Source: Amazonocrinis nigriterrae CENA67 (GTDB taxonomy: Bacteria; Cyanobacteriota; Cyanobacteriia; Cyanobacteriales; Nostocaceae). From it: a stretch of 64,000 nt of DNA. Both the position numbers and the translations under genes were made by a program. Position 1 is the stretch's first letter, and the number at the start of each line of letters is the position of its first letter. The notes under the pieces were generated by a model that was not told the origin of the DNA, ran no database searches, and saw nothing but the letters and a program-made list of their open reading frames with translations. This document shows positions 1 to 7,707 of this stretch, piece after piece. The stretch lies in the NCBI RefSeq assembly GCF_016056305.1, contig NZ_JAECZC010000012.1, forward strand, positions 1 through 64,000, in the 5' to 3' direction.

Positions 1-111
<111 letters not shown>

Positions 112-140
112 TTCTTCTAGCCACGTCTAATCAATTAAAT

Positions 141-170
141 AGCGCTCTCCCAATTGGGGGGGCGCTTTTT
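141..170 (+). terminator. Rho-independent terminator of psbA
   Basis: A GC-rich stem (AGCGCTCTCCC paired with GGGGGGGCGCT around an AATT loop) is followed by five T, 30 bases after the psbA stop codon. This is the standard layout of an intrinsic terminator for a highly expressed gene. Confidence 0.85.
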
Positions 171-217
171 GGTGTCAGTATTGGTCTTAGACTTCTTGCA
201 TAAATCTTTTTTTGTCT

Positions 218-281
218 CGCGCAAAGGCGCAAAGGCGCAAAGTCAGCCAGTAGGGTGCGTTATAGCGAAGGGTAACGCACC
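218..281. repeat. Short tandem and dispersed repeats (GCGCAAAG; GGTGCGTTA inverted repeat)
   Basis: Three tandem copies of GCGCAAAG-like units lie at 218-241. They are followed by TAGGGTGCGTTA ... TAACGCACC at 251-281, an imperfect inverted repeat. The same GGTGCGTTA/TAACGCACC module, preceded by the same CAGCCAG, recurs at 43641-43720 and its mirror 50811-50890, so it is a dispersed family in this genome. No gene is seen between 112 and 354. Confidence 0.7.
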
Positions 282-354
282 GAGATAAATGGTGGATTAC
301 CGCCTTTGCTTTCCCTACTTAATATTGTGTTTGTAAATAGCCTGTTAATTATTT

Positions 355-1317
355 TCACTGCTGACAATTTTGATTACATTTACGGACTTGCGCCCACACT
401 TCAAAAGGTGAATTCTGATTAGATTTAGCTATCTGTTGTACTTGGAATATGACTAGCTGATCTCCTGGTTGAAGTTTCTGAAGTAACTCTGACGAAGGAG
501 GTTTTTCTTTCCTCAAATCTATCTCGTATTTAACCGTAACTACTGACTTTCGTGATGGAATAACAGGAGGATCAATAAAAGGTTCAATCAGTGGCTCTTC
601 AGTAGTCAAGCTACTTGATGTATTGTTAATTTTACCTATCAATATCCAGCCAGTAGAATTTAATATTTCTGTTTTAGGTAAAATATTAGTAGTAGGACGA
701 GGTTCTGATATGTTACTTTGTTGAGAATTAGAGTAGATCCAGATAGCACCTACTAATACAATGATTCCTAAGCCGGAAAATGTGGCTGTTTGCGTATTTT
801 TTGAAGCCTTGCTAGAGGTAGAATTGACCATTTTTTTAGCTTCTTCCCGGATACCTTGAGCAATATTTTTAAAAGCTTTATCACGGGACTTCCAGTCACT
901 CACAGGTTTGTTGCCTTTGGTGTCTTTGGGTAGTGCTTGAAGCTTGCCAAACGGTGTATTAATCCAATGAATAGAGTCAAGAATTATAGGGATAACTGTC
1001 GCTTTTTCAGCATTATGCAGTTCCATTGCTTGTTTGAATTCAGCATTAGTATTGCCTTCATTATTATGGCAATAACCCGAAGCTATAAAATTTTCACTTA
1101 CAAGCAACAAAATTATATCAGATGTATTTAAGCGATCATCTACTTGATAGTGCCATTCTTTTTCTGGCCCAATTTTTCGGTAATAGCAGTCAGTAATAAC
1201 CTCTTCTTTCTTCAAAATCTCCAGGCTTTCTTTTAGTTTATGTTGTAATGTTTGATCTTCGTGGGCATAGGCACAAAACAGTTGAAGAGGTTTAGGAGAT
1301 TTAGATTGCACGGACAT
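355..1317 (-). CDS. Membrane-anchored TIR-domain protein
   Basis: This 320-residue protein has an N-terminal TIR fold at about residues 11-160. The betaA strand with its following loop (LFCAYAHEDQTL), the DIILLLVSENF strand, and the late strand VIPIILDS followed by a KPVSDW-type segment are all visible. Glu93 in the helix after the SENF...GYC loop is the candidate NADase glutamate. A single hydrophobic segment at about 181-195 (GLGIIVLVGAIWIY) would anchor the protein, leaving a C-terminal region of about 120 residues (GWILIGKI, then a Pro-rich stretch) that I do not recognise. TIR domains act as NAD-cleaving effectors or as protein-protein adaptors; which applies here is inference. The gene stands alone, convergent with psbA. 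A defence or stress-signalling role is possible, but no partner is adjacent. Confidence 0.85.
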   Translation of the reverse strand: MSVQSKSPKPLQLFCAYAHEDQTLQHKLKESLEILKKEEVITDCYYRKIGPEKEWHYQVDDRLNTSDIILLLVSENFIASGYCHNNEGNTNAEFKQAMELHNAEKATVIPIILDSIHWINTPFGKLQALPKDTKGNKPVSDWKSRDKAFKNIAQGIREEAKKMVNSTSSKASKNTQTATFSGLGIIVLVGAIWIYSNSQQSNISEPRPTTNILPKTEILNSTGWILIGKINNTSSSLTTEEPLIEPFIDPPVIPSRKSVVTVKYEIDLRKEKPPSSELLQKLQPGDQLVIFQVQQIAKSNQNSPFEVWAQVRKCNQNCQQ

Positions 1318-1565
1318 AACCTTATTACTGAATTGCAGTACATCATTAATATCATCCTGACTGCTCAGTTTTATGCAAATCTACCATTTCCACCTATGAA
1401 GCGATCGCGCAAAGGCTAGACCCCTGACTTCTTCTAGAAACAGGGTTATAAATTTGGTGGAAAGTGAAATTTGTATTTAATTTTAGCAATGCCAAACTAT
1501 GAATACTTGAAACACTGCAATTTCAAAAATTGTATATCTAGCAACACCAACTTTATATTAAATAG

Positions 1566-1653
1566 GAATTACGCACTCATGACGAAAAACTAAGCTTTTG
1601 CGATTACAACGCTAAGCTCGTAATGACGTAAAATCGTAGTCCGTGCGTAATTC
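1566..1653. repeat. Inverted repeat flanking a short MITE-like segment
   Basis: GAATTACGCAC at 1566-1576 is exactly inverted as GTGCGTAATTC at 1643-1653, enclosing 66 bases without an ORF. The arrangement resembles small non-autonomous elements common between cyanobacterial genes. The rest of the 598-base gap (1318-1915) shows HIP1 octamers but no gene or terminator that I can support. Confidence 0.45.
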
Positions 1654-1915
1654 ATGTTAAGAAGCCCAAAAGCTAGTTAGCTGGAAACTACGCCAATTGC
1701 GCGCGTCTGTCGGTAAACCATCTGCATTAGTGGCTCCTCAAGACCTGACTGCCTCATTGTTGTAGCAACTGGCATCAAGTGCTGTCCATCTTGCACGCTA
1801 CCTTACCACAACGTTGGCTATCGATACTAGCGATTTGATACGATTAACGAAATAGGCGATCGCCTACGACTCAACCAAGTGCGATCGCACTCTTGAGAAA
1901 ATTGGCAAAAATACT

Positions 1916-2494
1916 ATGGCAAAGCGTAAAAAAAGCAATCTCCAGTGGATTAAAGAAACGCTTGAACTAAAACCTGACCACCGCTGGGAATCTCCATCAG
2001 GCTACAAAATTTTTGTTGCAGACCGGGGTGCTGTTCGCTTCAATGTTCCTCAAGATTGGGTTTTTGAGCCACAAGAAAAATCCTTCAAGTTCCTCGATAA
2101 AAAACCACCCAACGATGATTGCTGTCTAGAAGTATCTTTTAATCGTCTGCCACCCAATGATTGGAGTTTGTTTCCGCTAAAACCCACTTTAAAGAAAATT
2201 ATGGAAGACGATAGTCGCAACGTCATTGCCAAGGGAGAAATTATCACCGTCAAGCGCCAAACCGCCAGAATTGTCTGGACAGAGATCAAGTTTATTGACA
2301 CTCAAGAAGAACCACGAGAAGCATTTTCACGGACTTGCATTGGTTTGGGGTCAAATGTTCAGTGCTTGATTACATTCGATTATTGGGCAGATCAAGCAGA
2401 ACAGCTGACACCTCATTGGGATGAAGTGATGCGATCGCTTACACTAGGGTTATATATCCGTGACCCAATGACTGGTTTGGCTTTCCCAGATTAA
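1916..2494 (+). CDS. Conserved hypothetical protein, possible PsbP/DcrB-like fold
   Basis: The protein has 192 residues, is soluble, and has a basic N-terminus (MAKRKKSN) but no signal peptide. A stretch beginning GYKIFVADRGAVRFNVPQDW, then LEVSFNRLPP, RQTARIVWTEIKF and a late LTPHWDEVMRSL helix, recalls the PsbP/DUF1795 (Mog1-like) layout, in which a strand with a 'P-x-x-W' turn opens the fold and a helix with 'W..V..S' closes it. That resemblance is my inference from pattern only, and no active site is seen. ATG follows a HIP1-rich upstream region. The next small ORF starts about 50 bases downstream on the same strand. Confidence 0.75.
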   Translation: MAKRKKSNLQWIKETLELKPDHRWESPSGYKIFVADRGAVRFNVPQDWVFEPQEKSFKFLDKKPPNDDCCLEVSFNRLPPNDWSLFPLKPTLKKIMEDDSRNVIAKGEIITVKRQTARIVWTEIKFIDTQEEPREAFSRTCIGLGSNVQCLITFDYWADQAEQLTPHWDEVMRSLTLGLYIRDPMTGLAFPD

Positions 2495-2547
2495 ACCACA
2501 AGCTGGTTGGCTGTTAACGATTGGGTAAAAGCACAAAACTGGCTCTA

Positions 2548-2745
2548 ATGAACACAAGTATGGTACTCACTATCATCCTTCTAATCATGTTTGTAGGCGC
2601 ATATTTCTTTGTCTTATATCCCAATCAAAAGATACAGCAAATCAAAAGTAACTTGGTGGTGGAAGTTGATGGGGCAGAAACTCGTTATCAAAATTTACCT
2701 TTAGGAAAGTTATGTTTAAGCTCATCCTACCCCTGGAGGGAGTAG
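2548..2745 (+). CDS. Small single-pass membrane protein, possibly truncated
   Basis: This frame is open from 2521 (TTG), and the first ATG is at 2548, giving 65 residues. An N-terminal transmembrane helix (about residues 6-26, VLTIILLIMFVGAYFFVLYP) is followed by a short charged region (IQQIKSNLVVEVDG). The last ten residues (LCLSSSYPWRE) look unlike the rest. They overlap the end of an opposite-strand methyltransferase remnant, so the original C-terminus may have been lost at that junction. I do not recognise the family. No good ribosome-binding site is visible. Confidence 0.35.
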   Translation: MNTSMVLTIILLIMFVGAYFFVLYPNQKIQQIKSNLVVEVDGAETRYQNLPLGKLCLSSSYPWRE

Positions 2746-3054
2746 TATGAGAGCAGGGCATGGGGCATTGGGTATACTTTTTAAAGTAGTTTTGAGTTTT
2801 TCACTTATCTGACCTATCAATCTAAAATCTAATTTTTTGTAAAGTCCGCAAATTGCAATTTTCCAGGGTGCAAAAGTATATGAACCGACACCAAAAATAG
2901 AAAAACGAGGATTTTGCTGATAAATCTTGCTTTTTCTTTTGTTTAAGTATTGTGCATGTGTCTCAAGATAGTTCCAAGTTTTAGGAGCAAAATCTTTGAT
3001 GTATACGGTAGATTCACCAACAAATCTCTTGAAAATGTAGCAGCTTCTGAACAT
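2722..3054 (-). pseudogene. Remnant of an N-6 adenine-type DNA methyltransferase / restriction enzyme C-terminus
   Basis: The reverse frame of 110 residues contains FAPKTWNYLETHAQYL, then RKSKIYQQNPRFSIFGVG, SYTFAPWKIAICGLYKKLDF. This matches, by memory, the conserved C-terminal region of large type I/IIG-like adenine methyltransferases, whose proteins normally exceed 500 residues and carry an NPPY motif. No NPPY or SAM-binding motif exists in the window, and the frame is closed upstream. The similarity appears to run over residues 22-85 only and then drifts into non-homologous sequence ending LLPPGVG. I read it as the surviving tail of a lost restriction-modification gene. The start given is simply the first ATG in the open frame. 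Confidence 0.5.
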
Positions 3055-3242
3055 AGGGCTTCTACAGTTAAAATGGTCATGGATAAAGCAAAAAGAATTG
3101 AAATATTAACTTGGAATTACAGCAGAAGCTTGATTGTTAAACTCAAAATTCTCACTTTTCAAGTAATTTAACTACACCACTTCCTACTTAACGCCACTTG
3201 AACGGACTGCCATCAAGTGGCTCCTTCCTACTACTCTCAAAG

Positions 3243-3725
3243 TCAACGACTAACTGCTGGTTTTGAACGCTGCTGTTGATAAAAACCAAGAACTTTTTGC
3301 ACATAAGCAGCAGTAAAGCCGCTGTTACAGCCTGTATAGTTACCAGTCATCCACCAACAAGCTACAGCACGCACAGATGCAGTTTCATTATTGCTAGTAG
3401 CGGCAAATTGCTTATTTAACTCACGGCGGGTAATACAAGATATAACAGAGCGTGCTGTCACAGGACTATTTTCAAATTGTGTCGGTGTTAATTCTCGTTT
3501 CAGGCAATATTTCGACCAGCCTTTGAGAGTTTCTGGTTTGACTTGCCATTGACTGTAAAGTCCATCGTTTTGGATGCCTGTTTGTGGTGCAGCCTGTCGT
3601 AGTGCTTCCACCATTGCCGCTACTTGGGTATCAGAAACTACCTGTTGTGCTTGAGCTAGCAATGACGGTAGTCCAAAACTGACAACCACTCCACAGAGTA
3701 GTAATGGTATGGCATTTTTCCTCAT
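3243..3725 (-). CDS. Secreted cysteine-containing hypothetical protein
   Basis: The 160-residue protein begins with a clear Sec signal peptide (MRKNAIPLLLCGVVVSFGLPSLLAQAQQ, cleavage probably after AQA). The mature part of about 132 residues has four cysteines, in the contexts WSKYC, VISC, VACWW and YTGC, enough for two disulfides in the periplasm or outside the cell. No catalytic motif is recognisable. Length and composition suggest a small conserved cyanobacterial exported protein. The start ATG at 3725 is supported by the signal peptide immediately following it. It sits alone between repeat-bearing gaps. Confidence 0.75.
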   Translation of the reverse strand: MRKNAIPLLLCGVVVSFGLPSLLAQAQQVVSDTQVAAMVEALRQAAPQTGIQNDGLYSQWQVKPETLKGWSKYCLKRELTPTQFENSPVTARSVISCITRRELNKQFAATSNNETASVRAVACWWMTGNYTGCNSGFTAAYVQKVLGFYQQQRSKPAVSR

Positions 3726-3904
3726 AAATATCTGTATTCACAAACGACAAACTAATAATAATACCATGTCCGCTTAATTAGTCACTATTCTTGTATCCGT
3801 GCAGAATCCTGAAAACCCTTTTCCCTAATCTCCAACGCCACTTGCAAGAGGGCGAGGTTACCTCCTACCCTTGGATATGACGCTCTTAAGCACAAAACGT
3901 GCAA

Positions 3905-3999
3905 TTAACTGAAGCGTCGATTTAGCTGACGAATAATTAGACGTTGTTCTCCTTGTTTCCCTGTTCTAGAATATCTTGATAAATTACCGATTCTTTCAT
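3905..3999 (-). pseudogene. Frameshifted tail of an Rpn/PD-(D/E)XK transposase-like protein
   Basis: On the minus strand, MKESVIYQDILEQGNKEN (3940-3999) is the typical stretch found near the end of cyanobacterial Rpn/DUF4351-type nuclease-like proteins. It ends in a stop, but a neighbouring frame at 3905-3943 continues with RLIIRQLNRRFS, the expected next segment (usually S-L-I-L-R-Q-L-N-R-R-F-G). A one-base shift plus a following stop therefore breaks it. A good GGGAGG site precedes the ATG at 3999. Nothing else is seen in the 3726-4179 gap. Confidence 0.55.
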
Positions 4000-4179
4000 G
4001 ATATCCTCCCTTAAAATCTGTGTTCGATTTTTATACCTTGACATGACGCTATTTTTGTGAATGAGTAAATACTTGATCATCATTGTCGAATGCGATCGCC
4101 ATCTCTTCTCTACCTCTCCATCCATCACATTTTTCAACATTTCCATCCCCGTGAGGGGTAAGAGATTTCAAACTTGGTT

Positions 4180-4743
4180 TTATTTATATAAGCTGCGATA
4201 CTCCCAAGGATTGATAAACTTAGCATCACTCCAAACCCCAAGTTTTTGCTGCTTCGCTTCAGCTTCGGCTTGTTGCACTAAATCTTTGCTGGGACATTTA
4301 TTTAAATAGGGGCGATACACTTTTGCTAACCCTTCCCGCAACAAAACTTGTTGTACAAAAGTACCATCCTTTAAACGGATTTCTGCCACTTTTCTACCAT
4401 AGCGATCGCTATCTGTAATATTCAACTTGACGCGATCGCCTCCTTGTTGCACCAATTGCTGTACCCTTTGTTGCGCCTTCACTCCCCAGCTAAACTGATT
4501 GCGATCGCTAGCGCTTTTACTATTTTTTTCTTTATTGGAATGAGGTATTTCCGGTGCATCCATACAAGCAAAGCGCACAGTGAATTTATTGCCTTGAGAA
4601 TCTTTCACTGCTAAAGTATCGCCATCACTAACTCGTTCAACTAAGTCACCAGAAACACCAAAAAATCGCTCACAGCCCATCAAACCCAAAATAATGATAG
4701 CTATGCCCAGCCAGATAAGTATATGCTTAGTTAACTTTTCCAT
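4180..4743 (-). CDS. Thermonuclease family (SNase-like) lipoprotein
   Basis: The protein has 187 residues. Residues 8-24 form a lipoprotein signal ending in LMGC (Cys24), implying lipid anchoring outside the cytoplasmic membrane. Residues 35-185 match the staphylococcal nuclease OB-fold: VSDGDT (Asp42, calcium ligand), VRFACMDAPE (Arg57, Asp62 and Glu65, equal to S. aureus Arg35, Asp40 and Glu43) and DRYGRKVAE (Arg117, equal to Arg87). It also has the later GLAKVY and EAKQQKLGVW segments. All catalytic positions are present, so it should be an active calcium-dependent phosphodiesterase acting on DNA or RNA, perhaps for nutrient scavenging (inference). ATG at 4743 has GGTGAG just upstream. Confidence 0.9.
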   Translation of the reverse strand: MEKLTKHILIWLGIAIIILGLMGCERFFGVSGDLVERVSDGDTLAVKDSQGNKFTVRFACMDAPEIPHSNKEKNSKSASDRNQFSWGVKAQQRVQQLVQQGGDRVKLNITDSDRYGRKVAEIRLKDGTFVQQVLLREGLAKVYRPYLNKCPSKDLVQQAEAEAKQQKLGVWSDAKFINPWEYRSLYK

Positions 4744-4832
4744 CCAATCTCACCAAAATACCTCCCACGCATGATATTAGCAAATCGTTGTTTAGCATAG
4801 AGAATGAAAATAACTAATTCTCCATCTTCACA

Positions 4833-5579
4833 ATGAACTTTTTAACTTACCTCATGCATCTAGCGGGTTCGGGTGCCATTGCTTATTACTCAGCCAGTCA
4901 AATCCGTGATTTAAAAACCCGTCCCAACGTCCTTGCAGGGTTTCAATTGGCAGAGTCTGGTTCTGTACCGTTCTTGTCTGCACTGAGCGATCGCGCAGTT
5001 GCTGAAGGTGATACATGGCTAGCAGAAAAACTGGCAAAACATGCTTTAGATGAAACTAGGCATGGTCAAATATTTGCCCACGCTTTGAAGCAACTGAATA
5101 AACAAGTTATAGATTTCAAAAGTCAACCCGAAACAACATCTACAAGTAAATCAAAACAACAGCGCAGTCCCTTCTTTGTCGCCTACTTTGAGGGTTACTC
5201 TGCTGAACAGCTAAAACCTGCTGCCATTGACTGGGATGTGTTTATGGCCAGCACTTACATTCTAGAGTTGGATGCAAGCAAAGACTTTACCCGCATGGCG
5301 AATGTATTACCCGATCATGAGCCAACCAGCCGCAACTTGAAGTTAGGCATGTTAAGTATTGCTCAAGATGAAACCGGTCATGCTGCTTATCTATATGAAG
5401 CGATGATGCGACGGATGTCTGCTAGCCAAGTCCAGCAACTAGTCGATGAATGGCGCACCCGCAAGGTAAACGCTATGTTAGCCATGATTAGTGGTATCCT
5501 CCAGCGCAACGGCCAAACCCGTTCTCTAGTCCAGGATGGCCCCCCATCTGAAAATAATTCTGAGTTGATGGTTGCTTAA
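4833..5579 (+). CDS. Ferritin-like diiron-domain protein
   Basis: The 248-residue helical protein has a complete diiron ligand set: Glu41 (LAESGS), Glu74-x2-His77 (DETRH), Glu145 (ILELD) and Glu180-x2-His183 (DETGH). The paired E-x-x-H motifs with two further Glu residues are the hallmark of the ferritin/rubrerythrin/MiaE-like four-helix bundle. Between the helix pairs is a polar insert (about 98-112, QPETTSTSKSKQQ). The first 20 residues are mildly hydrophobic but are probably part of helix 1. Enzymatic role unknown: oxygenase, peroxide scavenging and iron handling all fit. It lies about 300 bases upstream of a SulP transporter on the same strand, separated by repeats, so co-transcription is doubtful. 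Confidence 0.8.
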   Translation: MNFLTYLMHLAGSGAIAYYSASQIRDLKTRPNVLAGFQLAESGSVPFLSALSDRAVAEGDTWLAEKLAKHALDETRHGQIFAHALKQLNKQVIDFKSQPETTSTSKSKQQRSPFFVAYFEGYSAEQLKPAAIDWDVFMASTYILELDASKDFTRMANVLPDHEPTSRNLKLGMLSIAQDETGHAAYLYEAMMRRMSASQVQQLVDEWRTRKVNAMLAMISGILQRNGQTRSLVQDGPPSENNSELMVA

Positions 5580-5650
5580 CTTGATGAGGGGGATGAGGGG
5601 GATTTTATACCGTTTCACTTTAAAGTTGATACATTTAGGCAAGCAGGGGA

Positions 5651-5736
5651 ACTCGGGGCCCCCACGACCGAAGGGAGTGGGGATTAGGGGTAACAGGGGA
5701 GCAGAGGGGCAGAGGGGCAGGGGAGCAGGGGAGAAA
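5651..5736. repeat. Dispersed GC-rich repeat plus GGGGAGCA-type tandem units
   Basis: ACTCGGGGCCCCCACGACCG at 5651-5670 occurs again, exactly inverted, at 11866-11885, so it is a mobile or dispersed repeat. It is followed by short purine-rich tandem units (GGGGAGCA / GGGGCAGA) at about 5694-5736, which recur near 10750 and 17829. The 5580-5875 gap holds nothing else I can identify. Confidence 0.7.
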
Positions 5737-5875
5737 AAATTTGTATCAGATTTTTCGTGAAATGGTGTTACTCCCTTATCTTCTGTGTACAAATCTTTTT
5801 ATGTGCTTATCTTAACTGTCTCTTAAACTAATTAATATCTTCTGAATCTAAATCGAAGCCTGATTTGTATTTGCT

Positions 5876-7597
5876 ATGTTTAAAAAGCATCAAGTAATCT
5901 TACCAGGTATACCGGGGTTAAAACGGTTGCTGTCTTACCAGCGAGCATGGTTGCTCCCTGATATACTGGCGGGTGTAACAGTAGCAGCTTACTTAATTCC
6001 GCAGTGCATGGCTTATGGGGAATTAGCAGGGGTGCAACCTGTAGTAGGATTGTGGGCAATTCTGCCGCCAATGATTATTTATGCTTTATTGGGATCTTCA
6101 CCTCAACTATCGGTAGGGCCAGAATCGACAACGGCGGTAATGACGGCGGCAGCGATCGCTCCTTTAGTCGCATCTAATGGTAGTAATTATGCAAGTCTGG
6201 CTTCTGTACTAGCTTTCATGGTCGGGATTGTATGCATAATTGGCTACATTGCCCGCTTGGGATTTCTCGCAGACCTGCTATCCAAACCGATTCTAGTTGG
6301 TTATATGGCAGGGGTTGCCGTAATTATGATTACAGGGCAACTAGGTAAAATTGGTGGCATTAAAATTGAAGCAAATACTGTTTTTGGGGAAGTGGGTGAA
6401 TTCTTCAGCAAGCTAGATCAAATTCATCAGCCAACCCTGATTTTAGCAGCTATAGTCTTAGCTTTTTTATTCATCATTCAGCGTCGCTTTCCAACTGCGC
6501 CTGGGCCTTTGTTAGCGGTTTTACTAGCAACGGCTAGCGTAGCGTTATTCCATCTCGAGCAACAAGGGGTGGCGGTAGTCAAAGAGATTCCAGCGGGCTT
6601 ACCTCATTTGACTTTACCGAAATTATCGACTCAGGAGTTATCAACACTCGTCGCTTCTGCGATTGGCATTGCAATTGTCGGCTATTCAGATAATGTACTC
6701 ACAGCAAGGGCATTTGCTAGTCGTAATCACTACAAAATTGACGCAAATCAAGAACTATTAGCGCTAGGCACCTCAAATCTAGGAAACGGATTGATGCAAG
6801 GTTTTCCAATTAGTAGTAGCGGTAGCCGCACTGCGATCGCAGACTCATTAGGAAGCAAAAGCCAGGCGTTCTCTTTAGTTGCTCTGGTTATAGTTATCTT
6901 GGTGTTATTATTCCTACGTCCCTTGCTGGCAGAGTTTCCGAAAGCTGCATTGGGGGCAATTGTGATCTATGCAGCTACCAAACTGATTGAAATTCCAGAA
7001 TTTCTCAGATTGACACAATTTCGACGCAGTGAGTTATTCTTGGCTGTAGCCACAATCGTTGGAGTTCTATTCACAGATATTTTGGTTGGTGTTGGTATTG
7101 CAGTGGGTTTATCTGTGATTGATTTATTTGCCAGGGTAGCACGACCACACGATGCAGTTTTAGGTGAAGTGCCAGATTTACCAGGTTTACACGACATTGA
7201 AGATTGGGAAGGAGCCAAAACTATCCCAGGTTTAGTAATTTATCGATATGACGCTCCGCTTTGCTTTGCCAATGTAGAACATTTCAAACGAAGGGCATTG
7301 TCAGCAATTGAGGCAGAAAAAACTCCCGTAGAGTGGTTTGTGCTAAACACAGAAGCTATTGTTGAAGTTGATATCACTGCCATTGACGCATTAGCACAAT
7401 TGCATAGCGAACTAGCCGCTAAAGGTATTACCTTTGCCATGACACGAGTCAAACAGGATCTTTACAAACAACTAAAGCGATCGCAGCTTTTACAAAAGAT
7501 TGGCTCTGAACATATTTATTTTACTTTGCATACTGCCCTTGCCGCTTTTCAAGCCCGCGATCGCCATTTCAACGAACAGTCTACTCAAAGCGAATAA
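5876..7597 (+). CDS. SulP family anion permease with STAS domain
   Basis: The 573-residue length is normal for SulP/SLC26 carriers. Residues 25-430 form the multi-pass membrane core, with the family signature in the first helices (GVTVAAYLIPQCMAYGEL and the SVGPESTTAV segment around 80-88). Residues about 451-560 form a cytoplasmic STAS domain (GLVIYRYDAPLCFANVEHF, then VDITAIDAL). Members move sulfate, bicarbonate (BicA) or other anions, usually with Na+ or H+. The substrate cannot be fixed from sequence alone, so I avoid a gene name. It is convergent with the Npt-HEAT gene and ends in a shared terminator. Confidence 0.92.
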   Translation: MFKKHQVILPGIPGLKRLLSYQRAWLLPDILAGVTVAAYLIPQCMAYGELAGVQPVVGLWAILPPMIIYALLGSSPQLSVGPESTTAVMTAAAIAPLVASNGSNYASLASVLAFMVGIVCIIGYIARLGFLADLLSKPILVGYMAGVAVIMITGQLGKIGGIKIEANTVFGEVGEFFSKLDQIHQPTLILAAIVLAFLFIIQRRFPTAPGPLLAVLLATASVALFHLEQQGVAVVKEIPAGLPHLTLPKLSTQELSTLVASAIGIAIVGYSDNVLTARAFASRNHYKIDANQELLALGTSNLGNGLMQGFPISSSGSRTAIADSLGSKSQAFSLVALVIVILVLLFLRPLLAEFPKAALGAIVIYAATKLIEIPEFLRLTQFRRSELFLAVATIVGVLFTDILVGVGIAVGLSVIDLFARVARPHDAVLGEVPDLPGLHDIEDWEGAKTIPGLVIYRYDAPLCFANVEHFKRRALSAIEAEKTPVEWFVLNTEAIVEVDITAIDALAQLHSELAAKGITFAMTRVKQDLYKQLKRSQLLQKIGSEHIYFTLHTALAAFQARDRHFNEQSTQSE

Positions 7598-7628
7598 AAA
7601 ACTCCATTCCCTTGTGGATGGAGTTTTT
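7597..7628. terminator. Bidirectional terminator between convergent genes
   Basis: AAAAACTCCAT at 7597-7607 pairs perfectly with ATGGAGTTTTT at 7618-7628 around a 10-base loop. The A-run and T-run flanks allow it to work for the SulP gene and for the opposing Npt-HEAT gene. Confidence 0.85.
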
Positions 7629-7668
7629 GGGCATATTGAATAATCCCAATTCCCAATTCCCGACCTCC

Positions 7669-7706
7669 ACAGATATCATAAGTGTTTAAACGGACGTGAT
7701 ATAACG
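7669..7706. repeat. Dispersed repeat TATAAGTGTTTAA-CG-ACNTGATAT
   Basis: The segment around CATAAGTGTTTAAACGGACGTGATAT recurs with few changes at 42008-42043 (TATAAGTGTTTAAGCGAACATGATAT) and its mirror copy. In both places it follows AATTCCC heptamers and abuts the 3' end of a minus-strand gene. Function unknown. Confidence 0.6.
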
Positions 7707-7707
7707 G

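Noticed and set aside
5572-5792. Short ORFs on both strands downstream of the ferritin-like gene
   Set aside because: They are translations of G-rich tandem repeats and a dispersed repeat, with Pro/Gly-rich nonsense products.
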